A stretch of DNA of 64,000 nt, from the NCBI GenBank assembly GCA_963580285.1, contig OY757010.1, positions 69,221,659 to 69,285,658 on the forward strand, in the 5' to 3' direction. A model generated the notes under the pieces. The model was given only the letters and a program-made list of their open reading frames with translations, was not told where the DNA came from and searched no databases. This stretch comes from Lucinisca nassula (Eukaryota > Mollusca > Bivalvia > Lucinida > Lucinidae). Numbering within the stretch: the first letter of the stretch is position 1; each line of letters begins with the position of its first letter. Positions 1-10,316 of this stretch are shown here, piece by piece. The position numbers and the translations under genes were made by a program.

Positions 1-80
1 GAGCAGCGAAGGTTCTGGTGAGACTGCGCGGATGGTGAGACTGCGCGGATGCGCATGCTCGCCTGAACCTTCGCTGATCG
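1..80. repeat. Small inverted repeat enclosing a 17 bp direct repeat
   Basis: AGCGAAGGTTC at 5-15 is the exact complement of 65-75. Between the arms a 17 bp unit starting GGTGAGACTGCG occurs twice in a row (17-33 and 34-50). The block is GC-rich against AT-rich surroundings. It may be the edge of an element cut by the window start. Confidence 0.6.
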
Positions 81-735
81 CATAGGCGATAAGTACCAAA
101 ATCGCTTGACGGGGCCCATTTATGTTTTTATTATCCAATATGGCAAAAATCATACTACATAAACAGAAATTTCTAAGGCCATAAAACCAGGGAGAAACAA
201 TATGGAATTCTATGGCCTATGCAAGTCTGCCACAGTAGGGAGCCAATAAAATCTGATTATTGTTCTTTGACGAAGTTTTGTTTCTCAATTAGCAGGTCCC
301 AGATTGAATGCTAAGGGGCCAATAAAATGTTAATTACTCTTTCATGAACTCCCTTGTCTGTGGTGGGGGAGCTTGTCAGGTTTCCCCAGGACAGCAGGGC
401 AGCATCTCTGGATACCAGCACAATTATGTTGACTAAGGTTACAATGGGAATGAAAGTGAGTTGATTTTTAAACATCTAGTCTGCAGGAATCAGTGTCTGC
501 AGGAATCCATGACAGTGTTGTTGATTTTTACAGGTGTATATTATATAATATTCTGATTTGAAAATCTGAGACATCAAAACAAAAAAATAAATCTGAGGTG
601 AATATACATATTTCAGATTTTAGTCTGTTCTGTATAAAATTCTAATCATTTATGATTCATGTATAACACTGACAAAATACAACTCTCAGACAAAAATGAA
701 TATGTAATAATATGTACACTTGCAACTGCCAAATA
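81..735. other. AT-rich stretch, no gene seen
   Basis: No coding pattern or recognised repeat. The only local structure is TCTGCAGGAATC occurring twice close together around 479-507. Confidence 0.5.
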
Positions 736-739
736 TTTT

Positions 740-1030
740 TCTGACATATCAGATATAACGATAAGAAACCCGTGCGACATAGTGCATTTTTTCACATCTC
801 CAAAATGGCTACTATTCTGACGAAAATCGATGATATTTTCCTTATTTTTAAAGCAAACATAGGTTGTGGGTGCTCGTTAGAACCGCCTCATTGAGGCGGT
901 TCTAACGAGTATCCACAACCTATGTCTAGGAACAGAAATTAGGAAAATAATGTAGACCCCCCGTAAACCCCTGTTTTCTCTATATAAAGTGGGGTGTATG
1001 GGGGTGTTCATTTCACGGACTCGTTAGCGT
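740..1030 (+). repeat. P2 palindromic repeat element
   Basis: A nearly perfect 60 bp palindrome lies at 861-921 (arms built on CTCGTTAGAACCGCCTC). It is followed at ~956-1008 by a second inverted pair of C-rich and G-rich text around CTATATAAAG. Both blocks recur in opposite order and orientation at 1960-2230, so this is a dispersed element. Its exact ends are not clear and the family is not recognised. Confidence 0.6.
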
Positions 1031-1248
1031 GATGCGGGCAGAGATAATTTCATGAAGACTGCAAAAAAAGGCCTCAGAAGCCTCTTATATTCACATGAAC
1101 CTCTAAAACATTGTTAATTACACTGAGTTTAATATATTGATACACAAAAATGTATAAATTATATAGAAGAATATTTTTTTTTCTATATAATCCATGCATT
1201 TTTGTTTGAACATAAAATCCTTATTTAACTGAAATGATCTTTGCTTTG

Positions 1249-1549
1249 GCCCCCGCCCATTGGCGCTTCAAGAAATATATGGGCTACATGATGCTTCCAC
1301 GCAGAGCTGAATCCGGCCCGCAAACTAGTACTGGTAAACCCCTTAGAGGATCTAAGCCTGTCCAGGAACCGCGGTGCGAGGCGGACCGTCCATGCTAATA
1401 AACCCTATTGGTTTCATTGGGCGACAGGGCTTGAGATGTCATTTTATCTAATTGTCGGGTAAAAGTCCCACAAAATTGGAAGCAACGTCTCCAAAATGAC
1501 CTTTACCGTGTTGACGGGGACGTTAAACCTCAAGTCAAACAAACAAAAC
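1249..1549 (+). mobile_element. R1 SINE-like element, near full length
   Basis: It starts CCCGCCCATTGGCG, continues through GCTTCCACGCAGAGCTGAA and the internal stem GAGATGTCATTT...ATCT, and ends in GACGGGGACGTTAAACC plus a (CAAA)n tail. The same order of blocks occurs more than a dozen times in this window. I see no Pol III A/B boxes in the head. The family is recognised only by internal comparison. Confidence 0.85.
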
Positions 1550-1674
1550 TAGTAAACTGGTTAAATTAATTCAGACTGACAATAATGACTTCATGTGTTG
1601 TTTTTTACCATTAAATTCTTCCAACCCCAAAATGTGAAATAGAAGTCTTCTTGAAAGGTGTTTGGGGTCTTTAA

Positions 1675-1851
1675 CCCATTTGGTACCGGACACCCCAAAG
1701 AACGCGGCGTCTGATCAGGGCCTCCACTGTTTGCTAAAAGTTCAGTCATTTTCCAAATAAATTTTGATGAAAACACAACCTGACACCCCTAAATTTTGAA
1801 ATGGACTCCTGCTATATATAAGGAGGAAGATTCCATTTGGTACAAAAAGGG
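1675..1851 (-). mobile_element. M2 MITE with TTAA target duplication
   Basis: TTAA flanks it at 1671-1674 and 1852-1855. The termini are CCCATTTGGTACCGG and GGTACAAAAAGGG, an imperfect inverted pair. TTAA plus CCC ends is the signature of piggyBac-type transposition (established knowledge). One arm of the usual internal palindrome is missing, which makes this copy shorter (177 bp) than the ~220 bp full form. Confidence 0.8.
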
Positions 1852-1959
1852 TTAACAATCAAGCCAAAGTTTTACTAAGCACATAATCTCTTCACTGCTA
1901 TATTCATATAAGATATGACTAACACTGACTTGTAGGAAATCCAGGAAATGGTTACGTTT

Positions 1960-2230
1960 AGAAAATAGCCACCTTGTTCTTGTCCTTGTGACGTCAGAGT
2001 GCTGTGTAAAAGAAAGCTAATTGTAAATCATTCATCACCAAAACACACCTATATAATTTTGACCCCTTTGAACCCCACTTTTATATAGTAAAACTGGGGT
2101 ATACAGGGTAAACCTTATTTTTATTATTTCTGCTCTAAATATAATTTGTGGATACTCGTTAGAACCGCCTCGATGAGCAGAAATAAGAAAAATATCAATT
2201 TTCTATCCTACAATATTCACTGTTTGGGCG
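1960..2230 (-). repeat. P2 palindromic repeat, reverse copy
   Basis: It contains the C-rich/G-rich inverted pair around TTATATAGTAAAAC (2058-2112), then one P2 arm (2145-2171) and GAGCAGAAATAAG, which pairs with TTATTTCTGCTC upstream. The blocks are reversed relative to 740-1030. Only one arm of the P2 palindrome is kept. Confidence 0.55.
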
Positions 2231-2320
2231 ATAAAGGTTACAATGTATTTGTATAGGCGTGGTTTCGTAATGTTGACTTGGCATATGTGTGTGTGTTTTG
2301 AGTTTTACATCCCATCAACC

Positions 2321-2605
2321 GGCCCCTTCCCATCAGGGCTTGAAGAAATAGATGGGCTGCATGATGCTTCCACGCACAGCTGGGTCCGACCGCACACAAG
2401 TACTAGTAAACCGCTTAGAGGATCTAAGCCTGCCCAGGCAAAGCGGTGCGAGTCGGGCCGCCCATGCTTATAAACCCTATTGGTTTCATTGGGAGACAGG
2501 GCTTGAGATGTCATTTCATCTCAATGTCGGGTAAAAGTCCCACAAAATTGGAAGCAATGACCATTACAATGTCGACAGGGATGTAAAACCTCAAATCAAA
2601 CAAAT
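2321..2605 (+). mobile_element. R1 SINE-like element
   Basis: Same block order as the other R1 copies, ending CCTCAAATCAAACAAA. It has a small internal deletion where other copies read 'acgtctccaaaatgacc'. No clear TSD. Confidence 0.85.
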
Positions 2606-2954
2606 TATTGTAAATTATTAACATAACATAATAACATAATATTCCTTTATTAAGACAAACTCAGGTCATACAGATGACATATGAGTGTAAAGAAGAAAAA
2701 GAAAGAACATAAGCAAGCACTCAACATAGGATCAGCTCCCATTCAACGCTTGATCAACGCTTTCGACACTGAATCAGCTCTGAAACAACGCTGAAAACGT
2801 CGTTTCAACGTTGTGTGGGCGTTTTTGTTCCTGTCGGAAATACATAATTATGCTAAACGCAATACAGTGACAATGCAAGATTGTTTTGGAAAAGCATAAA
2901 ATCATAATTATTGACTTGGCATATATATGTGTGTGTGTTTCACCAACAACTTAA

Positions 2955-3151
2955 TGCATAAAATGCCAATCACGACAATATTTTTTTGCAAACAGTGTGG
3001 ACCCAGATCAAACTGCTCCTGTAGAAGCAGTCTGATCTGGGCCCACACTGTTTGTCTGTTTGAAAATTTTTGCAAAAACAATTAAAAAAAATCAGTAGAG
3101 GATATAAGCAGACGACATTTTCAGATGTAGTTTTTCTGGGCGTCTTAAGGG
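2955..3151. mobile_element. M3 MITE with palindromic core
   Basis: TTAA flanks at 2951-2954 and 3152-3155. The right end reads TTTTTCTGGGCGTCTTAAGG. The core at 2987-3052 folds into a hairpin (GCAAACAGTGTGGACCCAGA and its complement). 'gcagacgacattttcagatg' is the M3 family mark. Confidence 0.75.
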
Positions 3152-3162
3152 TTAAGTCATTT

Positions 3163-3222
3163 GGAAAAGGACCTTTGTTTAAAGACTCATCCTAAAGTCT
3201 GGAAAAGCCTGGACTCCACTTG
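3163..3222 (-). mobile_element. V-SINE fragment
   Basis: The complement contains CTTTAGGATGAGTCTTTAAA, part of the V-domain seen in fuller form at 22712-22861 and 42493-42604. It abuts the right end of the M3 copy. Truncated on both sides. Confidence 0.6.
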
Positions 3223-3315
3223 GCAACTGTACTGTTCTGAAATATGGTTCAGTATAGTACTGTGTGTCTAATCAGCCGTTGCTCACAAAGTAATGAGAAC
3301 TCTTTATTTTTTTAA

Positions 3316-3445
3316 CTGAGATTTTAACATCCCCGCCAACACTGTTTAGGACATTTTGGAGATGTTGCTTCCAATTTTGTGAGACTTTTATCTGACACCG
3401 AGACGAAATGACAGCTCAAGCCCTGCCACCCAATGAAAGCAAAAG
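3316..3445 (-). mobile_element. R1 element, tail half (split copy)
   Basis: It reads as an R1 tail in reverse: GATTTTAACATCCCCGCCAA through to 'cccaatgaaagcaaaaggc'. The rest of this R1 copy resumes at 4190, after a tandem array. Confidence 0.75.
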
Positions 3446-3477
3446 GCATATATGCATTGGACAGTTGACGTGCATCT

Positions 3478-4110
3478 TACGTCACTGGGGCATCCAACTG
3501 ATATATTTGGCTTACAGTTGGACATGGCCTGCTGTTCATGCAGCAGGTAAGAGTTGTGGGGCAATGTTTACACTTCTATTCAATTTCCACTTTTTTCCTC
3601 TGTCCCTCACTTTCATCTCCTCTACTATCTCTTGCGTCACTAGGGCATCCAACTGATATATTTGGCTTACAGTTGGACATGGCCTGCTGTCCTTGTACGT
3701 AGGAGGTAAGAGTTGTGGGGCAATGTCTACACTTCTATTCAATTTCCTCTTTTTCCTCTGTCCCTCACCTTCATCTCCTCTACTATCTCTTGCGTCACTA
3801 GGGCATCCAACTGATATATTTGGCTTACAGTTGGGCATGGCCTGCTGTCCTTGTATGTAGCAGGTAAGAGTTGTGGGGCAATGTCTACACTTCTATTCAA
3901 TTTCCTCTTTTTCCTCTGTCCTCACCTTCATCTCCTCTACTATCTCTTGCGTCACTAGGGCAGCCAACTGATATATTTGGCTTACAGTTGGACAAGGCCT
4001 GCTGTCCTTGTAGCTGGTAAGAGTTGTGGGGCAATGTCTACACTTCTATTCAATTTCCTCTTTTTCCTGTCCCTCACTTTCATTTCCTCTACTATCTCTT
4101 CTATCTCTGT
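3478..4110. repeat. Tandem array, ~157 bp unit, 4 copies
   Basis: The anchor CATCCAACTGATATATTTGG starts at 3491, 3646, 3804 and 3961 (spacings 155, 158, 157). Each unit carries a short inverted pair, CCAACTG...CAGTTGG. A 100-codon open frame on the minus strand (3536-3838) is a product of this repetition, not a gene. Confidence 0.9.
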
Positions 4111-4189
4111 TTTCCCTTTCTCTGGTAGATGACACAAAAGTTGCATGTCGTTAAATCAATGCACTGGATGGTCTGAAATATACAATTTT

Positions 4190-4252
4190 GCCTGGGCAGG
4201 CTTTGTCCTTCTAAGCGGTTTACCAGTACTCATTTAGCTCTGCGTGGGCATG
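4190..4252 (-). mobile_element. R1 element, head-side remainder of split copy
   Basis: 'tttgcctgggcaggctttgtccttctaagcggtttaccagtact' style R1 text continues the copy interrupted at 3445. It is truncated before the R1 head. Confidence 0.65.
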
Positions 4253-4254
4253 GG

Positions 4255-4857
4255 TGGTAATGAGAACTGAATCATTCAGTCAACAATCTCCAGTATCAAC
4301 TGCAGCAGATGGTGCTAATTTTATACAAACAGTTTTTGAATTTTACTGTCATAGTCTAAGGTAATATGATAATAGAAGGAACTATGCACCTATTCACTTG
4401 TCTAATTAATGATACAATTATGGCCTAGTGATTCACAGCATATTATACATGGCAACAATGAAGGTTTTGGCAGAACTTCAGTGCAGTCTCAACAGAACCT
4501 TCTCTGTTTGCAGCTGCAGTAGCTACCTTTAAAATGGGCTGTCTTAAAATAAACCCAGAGACATTTATCAGGCCCTGTATCTGAAAAAACAACAAAACAA
4601 CAACTGAGAGGACAATATGTCGCCAAACCTTGGTGACACTAACAATGTCAATTTAATTATTTTACAAAATTGGCTGCATCCAGCAGACTCCATTTATGGC
4701 CATTAAATTATATCTCAGATCATAACCATTCATAAATTAATGAGCACACGTTTTTCTTAAACGATGTCAATCTTGTACACTTAACTACAATATGGCCCCT
4801 TGGTGTGACAGGTGAGAGTACCACCTGACCATTTATACATTTTTGGGGAATCCATCT
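4255..4857. other. No gene or recognised repeat seen
   Basis: AT-rich sequence, stop codons in all frames, no repeat found elsewhere in the window by eye. Confidence 0.5.
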
Positions 4858-4861
4858 TTAA

Positions 4862-5071
4862 CCCTTATCCTGACCCCTACCTTTTGAAGCTATTTGATCT
4901 GGATCTACACTGTTTGCAAAGGTAGGGGACCTTCATAAGAAGCCATCTGATCAGGGTCTACACTGTTTGACATTCAGTTTGTGAAGTTGAAGGAATAAAA
5001 ACATCAAGTAAACTGATTGGTTAAAAGTCAGAAATGGGTGTGGCTAAATTAATTATTCAGCGGGATAAGGG
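4862..5071. mobile_element. M1 MITE, complete
   Basis: TTAA flanks at 4858-4861 and 5072-5075. The termini CCCTTATCCTGA and CGGGATAAGGG are inverted. It contains the palindromic core family (ATCTGGATCTACACTGTTTG and its partner) and the M1 mark 'actgattggttaaaagtcagaaatgggtgtggc'-type text. No coding capacity, so it needs a transposase in trans. Confidence 0.85.
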
Positions 5072-5075
5072 TTAA

Positions 5076-5227
5076 CCATTAAGACGCTGAGAAAAACTAC
5101 ATCAGAAAATGTTGTCTGCTTATGTCGTCTGCTGAATCTTTTTAAAATATTTTTGAGTCCAAACTGTTCGCAAAAATAACTTTTAAAGTAACCAGCAGAT
5201 GACAAAGCAGACGACAAGTGTCGTGGG
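5076..5227. mobile_element. M3 MITE sharing a TTAA with the M1 before it
   Basis: The left end CCATTAAGACGCTGAGAAAA is the complement of the M3 right end seen at 3130-3151. The right flank is TTAA at 5228-5231. Its left flanking TTAA (5072-5075) is also the right flank of M1. Confidence 0.7.
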
Positions 5228-5344
5228 TTAAATCCAAAACCATGTTATACTGAACAGTAATACATGTATCAAGTACATTTTTAAGATAAGAAGAAAGCAG
5301 TCTGAGGGACAGCCAAATCCCCCGCCGCACTTTGTATCAAGGCT

Positions 5345-6355
5345 CAACCTTGTACCTTGTGACCTTCAACTGTGACCTTGACTTTGAATTGGCATGGTTA
5401 AATTATTTATGGGTACTGCACATCAGCTCATTTCACGAAAGTTCAATGATAATCCTTCCAGGGGTAAAGGAAATATGGAACGGACACAAAACACGAAGTT
5501 TCAAACTCGTGACCTTCAACTGTGACCTTGACCTTGAGTCGGCATGGTTTATTTGTGTTCTGCACATCAGCTCACTGAGGGGGACATTTGACCAAAGTTT
5601 AATGAAAATCCTTTGAAGGGTAAAGAAGATATGGAACAGATACAAAATTATAAGTTTCAAACTCGTCTTCTCCCAATGTGACCTTGACCTGGTGACGGCA
5701 TGATTCATTTATGACCTCTGCAACTGGGCTCACTGATGGGGATGATTGATCAAAGTTTAATGAAAATCTTTTGAGGTGTGAAGGAGATATGGAACAGACA
5801 CAAAATTCAAAGTTTTAAACTTGTGACCCTCAAATGTGACCTTGACCTTGAATCGGCATGGTCCATTTATGGGCTCTGCACATCAGCTCACGCGGGGGGG
5901 GGGGGGGGGGGATAATTGACCAAAGTTTAATGAGAACGGTAAAGGAGATATGGAACAGACACAAAATTCAAAGTTTCAAAATCTTACCTTCAGATGTGAC
6001 CTTGACCTTGAGTAGGCATGGTTCATTTATGGGTTCTGCATATCAGCTCACTGAAAAGAGTATTTAACCAAAGTTTAATGAAAATCCTTCCAAGGGTAAA
6101 GGAGATATGGAATGGACACACAATTCCAAGTTTCAAACTCGTGACCTTCAACTGTGACCTTGACCTTGAGTCAGCATAGTTCATTTATGGGTTCTGCACA
6201 TCAGCTCACTGTGACGAACAATTGAGCAAAGTTTAATGAAAATCTATCAAAGGGTTCAGGAGATATGGAGCGGACAAGAAAGTGTTACGGACAGACAGAT
6301 GGACAGACGAAGGCCATTCCTATAATCCCCGCTCCGCTTCGCGGCAGGGGATTAA
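5345..6355. repeat. Tandem array, ~150-157 bp unit, about 6 copies, with terminal tail
   Basis: Each unit carries GTGACCTTCAACTGTGACC, 'cacatcagctcact', 'ccaaagtttaatgaaaatcc' and 'ggagatatggaa'. The array ends in 'ggacagacagatggacagacg' and a short hairpin, CCCCGCTCCGCTTCGCGGCA. A G18 run interrupts one unit near 5892. Arrays of this kind with a 'ggacagac' tail are common in bivalve genomes. Confidence 0.85.
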
Positions 6356-6396
6356 CAAAACCACATACCCCTAAATTATGCTAGTTTACAGTTTAA

Positions 6397-6624
6397 CCAA
6401 TTTAGTACCGGAACCCCAAAACGGGTAGTTGGCAAACAGTGCAGGCCCAGGACAGATGCCACAGAATGCGGCGTCTGATGAGGGCCTACACTGTTTAAAG
6501 CAAAACGTTAAGCAATTTCCCAAATACATTTTGAAGAAAACACAACCTTACACCCCTAAACTTTGAAATGGACCCCTGCTATATACATGTATAAGGAGGA
6601 AGATTCCATTTGGTACTAAAAGGG
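6397..6624 (-). mobile_element. M2 MITE, complete
   Basis: TTAA flanks at 6393-6396 and 6625-6628. Ends are CCAATTTAGTACCGG and GGTACTAAAAGGG. The core palindrome lies at ~6434-6490, and 'acaaccttacacccctaaactttgaaatgg' is typical M2 text. Confidence 0.85.
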
Positions 6625-6639
6625 TTAAATTTATTTGAT

Positions 6640-6835
6640 ACTGTATTAACTCTAAATATTCAGCACCTCAACTTCTTACCAAACATGTCCTAAAATTTGA
6701 ACAAGTACAATTTACTACCCGATGTTGTGTCTAAGAATGGCGGGATGAGTGTCAAACAGTGTAGACCCTGGTGAGATGCCCCATTCTTTGGCATCTCATC
6801 TGGGTCTACACTGTTTGCTCAGGATTGTGTGTCCG
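6640..6835. repeat. M4 repeat with palindromic core
   Basis: Text from 'cacctcaacttcttacc' to 'gtttgctcaggattgtgtgtcc' matches the repeats at 10317-10520 and 20273-20470. The core at 6750-6822 is a long hairpin (GTGTAGACCCTGGTGAGATG and complement). Ends and TSD were not resolved. Confidence 0.6.
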
Positions 6836-6856
6836 AATACATATGGTACATACACT

Positions 6857-7195
6857 GGAGCGTGGTAGCTCAGTGGTCAGTGCACTTGCCTCTGATGCTA
6901 AAGGCCCACGGTTCGATTCCCGGTGGCGGTAATAAAATTGCGGTGTCAGATCATGCCCAAGTGACATCATTTGCAGGGATGAATGCCACAACGTGCACCC
7001 TCCTTCGTATTGGGCATTAACTGGAGGCCCCCTGTGCAGGGAGAACCATCCCCTGTGCAGGTTAAAGATCCCTACAGTATAATTACATGATTACTGTGTA
7101 GGCTTTCATTCTGCAAATCTGGAGTCTTGTAATGTACACCTGCAGAAAATGCCCACGAGGGCGTAGGCAGAATTCCAAGAAAGAAGGGTACTCAG
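6857..7195 (+). mobile_element. tRNA-headed SINE
   Basis: The head reads GTGGTAGCTCAGTGGTCAG (A-box-like) then GGTTCGATTCCCGGTGG (B-box). The spacing fits a tRNA-derived Pol III promoter. A ~260 bp body unlike a tRNA follows. The lack of an acceptor stem partner after the B box argues against a working tRNA gene. The 3' end is uncertain. Confidence 0.75.
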
Positions 7196-7355
7196 GTTAT
7201 ATATCAACATGAGGGTTAATATTACAAACATAATATACATATCAGTGACTGGGGAACATTCAAGATGAGACTTTGAAATGGACTCATGCTATGAGTGACC
7301 TAGAGATTTCATTAAATGTGTTTAATTAAGGAAGTCCCTGGAGATTCTATGTTAA

Positions 7356-7516
7356 CCCTGCTCCTGCTGAGCCCAGATATGCCTTATCTTTCGAACAATG
7401 AGGATCTACATTGTCATTCAGAATGTGAATTTGTTGCAATAATTTGAATCAAGATATCTGATTGGTTGATAATAAGTAGTGGGTGTTGCATATTTAAGTA
7501 TTCAGCAGGACAAGGG
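7356..7516. mobile_element. M1 MITE, deleted core
   Basis: TTAA flanks at 7352-7355 and 7517-7520. Ends are CCCTGCTCCTGCTGAG and TTCAGCAGGACAAGGG. Most of the core hairpin is deleted, leaving 161 bp. Confidence 0.8.
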
Positions 7517-7559
7517 TTAAAAATTGAGTTTAATTTTACTGAAGAAGCTTAGTAGTTAC

Positions 7560-8262
7560 TGAAAGTTTCCTTGCAGGATTTATGGAGGGTACCACTCGAC
7601 GTTGCTACATACTGAATATCTAAGCTCTGGGCCGTGTGGTTTCAGAGAAGAAGGTTTTTTAAGTTTCTAGCATTGTAAGTCTATGGGAGCTTATGAGCCC
7701 CGGGGCGTGGCCAATTCTGACCCCAGGGGCACGATTTGCAGGATTAATGTAGGTGACTTTATTATAATGCTAAATACTAAATATCTTACCTATGGGCTTT
7801 ATGGTTTCGGAGAAGAAGATATTTGAAGCTTTTTCCCCCATTATAAGTCTATGGAAGCTAATTTAGGAGCTCTGGGGCTTGGCCAATTTAGACCCCAGGG
7901 GCATGATTGGCAGGATTTATATAGGGGATTACTTGATGTGCTACATTCTAAATACCGGGTATCTAAACTCTGGGCCTTGTGGTTTCAGGGAAAGAGATTT
8001 TTAAAGTTTTTCCCATTGCAAGTCTATGGGGGCTATATGTTACCATAGCAACGAAACTAATGAGCCAATTGTCATTAAAAACACAAACTTTCAATCCCCT
8101 AGCCCAAGGATGCTACAGATGAAATTTGGGCTGAATCGGCCCAGTGGCTTCAGAGGAGATGTCGTTTGAAAGTGTTGACGCCAGACGACGCAGACAACAA
8201 CGACGGACAACTGCCTATCCTATAAGCTCACCCGGAGCCTGCGGTTCTGGTGAGCTAAAAAT
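7560..8262 (-). mobile_element. Array-carrying element, ~170 bp units, with left-end hairpin
   Basis: Three units are anchored by 'aagtctatgg' at 7677, 7845 and 8020. They are followed by a tail with 'gacgacgcagacaacaacgacggac' style text and the hairpin TAAGCTCACC...GGTGAGCTAAAAA at 8223-8262. The complement of that hairpin is the left end of the elements at 43478 and 44815, so this copy lies in reverse. Confidence 0.75.
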
Positions 8263-8264
8263 CA

Positions 8265-9095
8265 TGGACATTACCAATCTGTCAGTGACTATGCTGTCAG
8301 TATACACATCAGCACATTTTAAGGACTAAATCAAATTCAAGGGACTTATTGACTTTTAAAAAGTGTTAATTAATTTCAACTATTTTTTCAATTTTAAAAT
8401 CATTACCTTAATTGACTTAAATCAAATGTCATTATATTCTTCAGTCTTTTAAAAAGGCTGAACAATGAATGGAAAAGAATGAAAGTGTGATCATTTGGTA
8501 AAGATTACCGGTAAATACCATAAAATCTGTAACAGACCCCAGGGTATTTTTTAGAATCATTGCCATGAGAAGGGGAAGGGAGTTTTTTGGAGGCTACAGT
8601 TCCCAGGAAATGTCATAAAAGCATCCCAAAATTGCAATTTCTCACAAATGGCCACCATCTTGAAATATACAAAGAAACTGTGCGCTAGCCAGGCTAAATC
8701 TGTGGAAGACTACTGACACTACGATTAATTCTTCCTCTTCAGGAGACCCTACTGTGAAAGAATTTGGCTGCACAGCTAACACACAGATTTTATGCCTTTT
8801 TCCACAAATGTAGCATTTTAGTAGTCTTATGTAAAACAATAAAAAGAGTTCTTGCCTTTTGGTGCCTAAATTGGATGAGGGCAAGTTATCTAAAATGAAA
8901 TTTTCTTCTGTAAAACAGCCCAACAGACTGCAGCAATTGAAAGATAGAACCGCGAAAGAAGAAATCTTGTTTTAAGTGTTTTTATTTAAAAAATAAATAA
9001 AAAAATCCAATTCCAGTTTTGCAGGTTTTGCCTGGAAAAAGTCATTTTCTTATGTAAAAGAGCTAAACTGTGAGACTGCAGCAACTGAAAGAGAA
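8265..9095. other. No gene; short imperfect direct repeat
   Basis: A ~48 bp segment at 8905-8952 ('gactgcagcaattgaaaga') recurs at 9050-9098 with a few changes. Otherwise AT-rich with nothing recognised. An A run occupies ~9100-9123. Confidence 0.5.
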
Positions 9096-9565
9096 CCGAA
9101 AAAAAAAAAAAAAAAAAAAAAAACAAACTCACACACCTGCAAGCAGAAGGAAGAACTGTTTAAAAGACATTCGTTCTTGAACAGTTCAACAGTTGAAGAA
9201 CAGTTCAAGAACTCCTCTTGTTAAAGTAGTTAAAACTTGTACGCAAGAACTAATGGTCTTGAATAATCCAAGAACAGTTCAAGAACTAATGTTCTTTAAA
9301 TGTTCAAGAACTGGACGTGAACTGCTCTTGAAGTGTTCAAGAATAGTTCAAGTATATTTTTAAGAAATGTTAAATCAGACAATTTTTAGGAACATTAGTA
9401 TTCTTGAAAAGTTCTTAATGACTGTTCTTGAATAGTTCAAGAATAAAATTTCTTAAAAGAGTTCTTGAATTGTATAAGAACTTCATTCTTGAGCTGTTCA
9501 AGGATTATTATGTTATGCATAGCTTGTAAATATTTTTGTTGACATCTGTCTGTTTGTATTATGCT

Positions 9566-9820
9566 CTTACGCCACCTCTGCGTGGCCTGAGTTTTGTTTG
9601 ATTTGAGGTTTAACGTCCCCGCCAACACTGTAAATGTCATTTTGGAGACGTTGCTTCCAATTTTGTGGGACTTTTACCCGACACTGAGATGAAATGACAT
9701 CTCAAGCCCTGTCGCCCAATGAAACCAATAGGGTTTATTAGGATGGACGGTCCGCCTCGCACCGCGGTTCCTGGACAGCGTGGAGTTTTGAGAGAATAAA
9801 GTTCAGTTCAGTTCAGTCTT
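9566..9820 (+). mobile_element. LINE-like 3' tail interrupted by an R1 copy
   Basis: 'cttacgccacctctgcgtggcctgag' and 'gagagaataaagttcagttcag' together resemble 40681-40750 ('cttacgccacatgtgtggcctgag...aataaagttctgttctg'), an AATAAA followed by a short tandem tail. An R1 copy on the minus strand (9594-9777) splits it. Assignment to a LINE 3' end is inferred from the tandem tail only. Confidence 0.5.
9594..9777 (-). mobile_element. R1 element, 5'-truncated
   Basis: Reverse R1 from the TTTGATTTGAGGTTTAACG tail to 'cgcaccgcggttcctggacag'. The head third is missing. Confidence 0.8.
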
Positions 9821-9956
9821 TCAGGATTTTTCAAGAATACTTGTTCTTAAAATTTTTCCAATTTTACATTTCATAAAATGTACTGGAACTGTTCTTGAAC
9901 ACTTTATGAGCAGTTCATGTCCAGTTCTTGAACTGTGAAAGGATGTTTCTTGAACT

Positions 9957-9962
9957 GTGTGT

Positions 9963-9993
<31 letters not shown>

Positions 9994-10052
9994 GGTTGGA
10001 AGAGGCAAATGGCCACCTACAAAATAAGCACCGTGGGGGGGGGGGGGGGGGG
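9957..10052. repeat. Simple repeats: (TG)n, G runs
   Basis: (TG)n at ~9957-9976 runs directly into a G run to ~9994. A second long G run follows at ~10034-10052. Open frames here on both strands are low-complexity artefacts. Confidence 0.85.
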
Positions 10053-10316
10053 CAATCAAACGAAAGATTTTTTTTGTCTGGGTCGCATTTCCAACTGGGA
10101 GGCAAATGCCATCCATCAATGCGTTTTTTTCATTGGGGGGCATATGTCCTGGAGGGCAAACATCCGGAGACCATATAACATAGTCATTGACTAACAAGGT
10201 TACTGTGCTTAAACTGACACCAATTAAGATAAAGTGTTACATTCAAACTTGATAGCAAAACGGGTATCTCTGGCACCTCTCATATTGTTAAATCTGATGG
10301 ACATCATTTCCACTTA

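Larger units (their letters stand above)
9150..9960. repeat. Dense cluster of GTTCTTGAA / TTCAAGAAC motifs
   Basis: The short palindromic words GTTCTTGAAC and TTCAAGAAC, with variants, recur many times in both orientations at 9166-9500 and 9820-9960, with irregular spacing. The block between them (9566-9820) is a separate insertion. No unit length is obvious. Confidence 0.7.

Noticed and set aside
3536..3838. Open frame of 100 codons, minus strand, with repeated peptide
   Set aside because: It lies wholly in the 157 bp tandem array. The peptide repeat mirrors the DNA repeat, and the frame breaks in the other units.
6857..6930. Possible tRNA genes (also at 10787, 18680 and 25471)
   Set aside because: A and B boxes are present, but there is no matching 3' acceptor strand. 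Each continues into a SINE body with a 3' tail.
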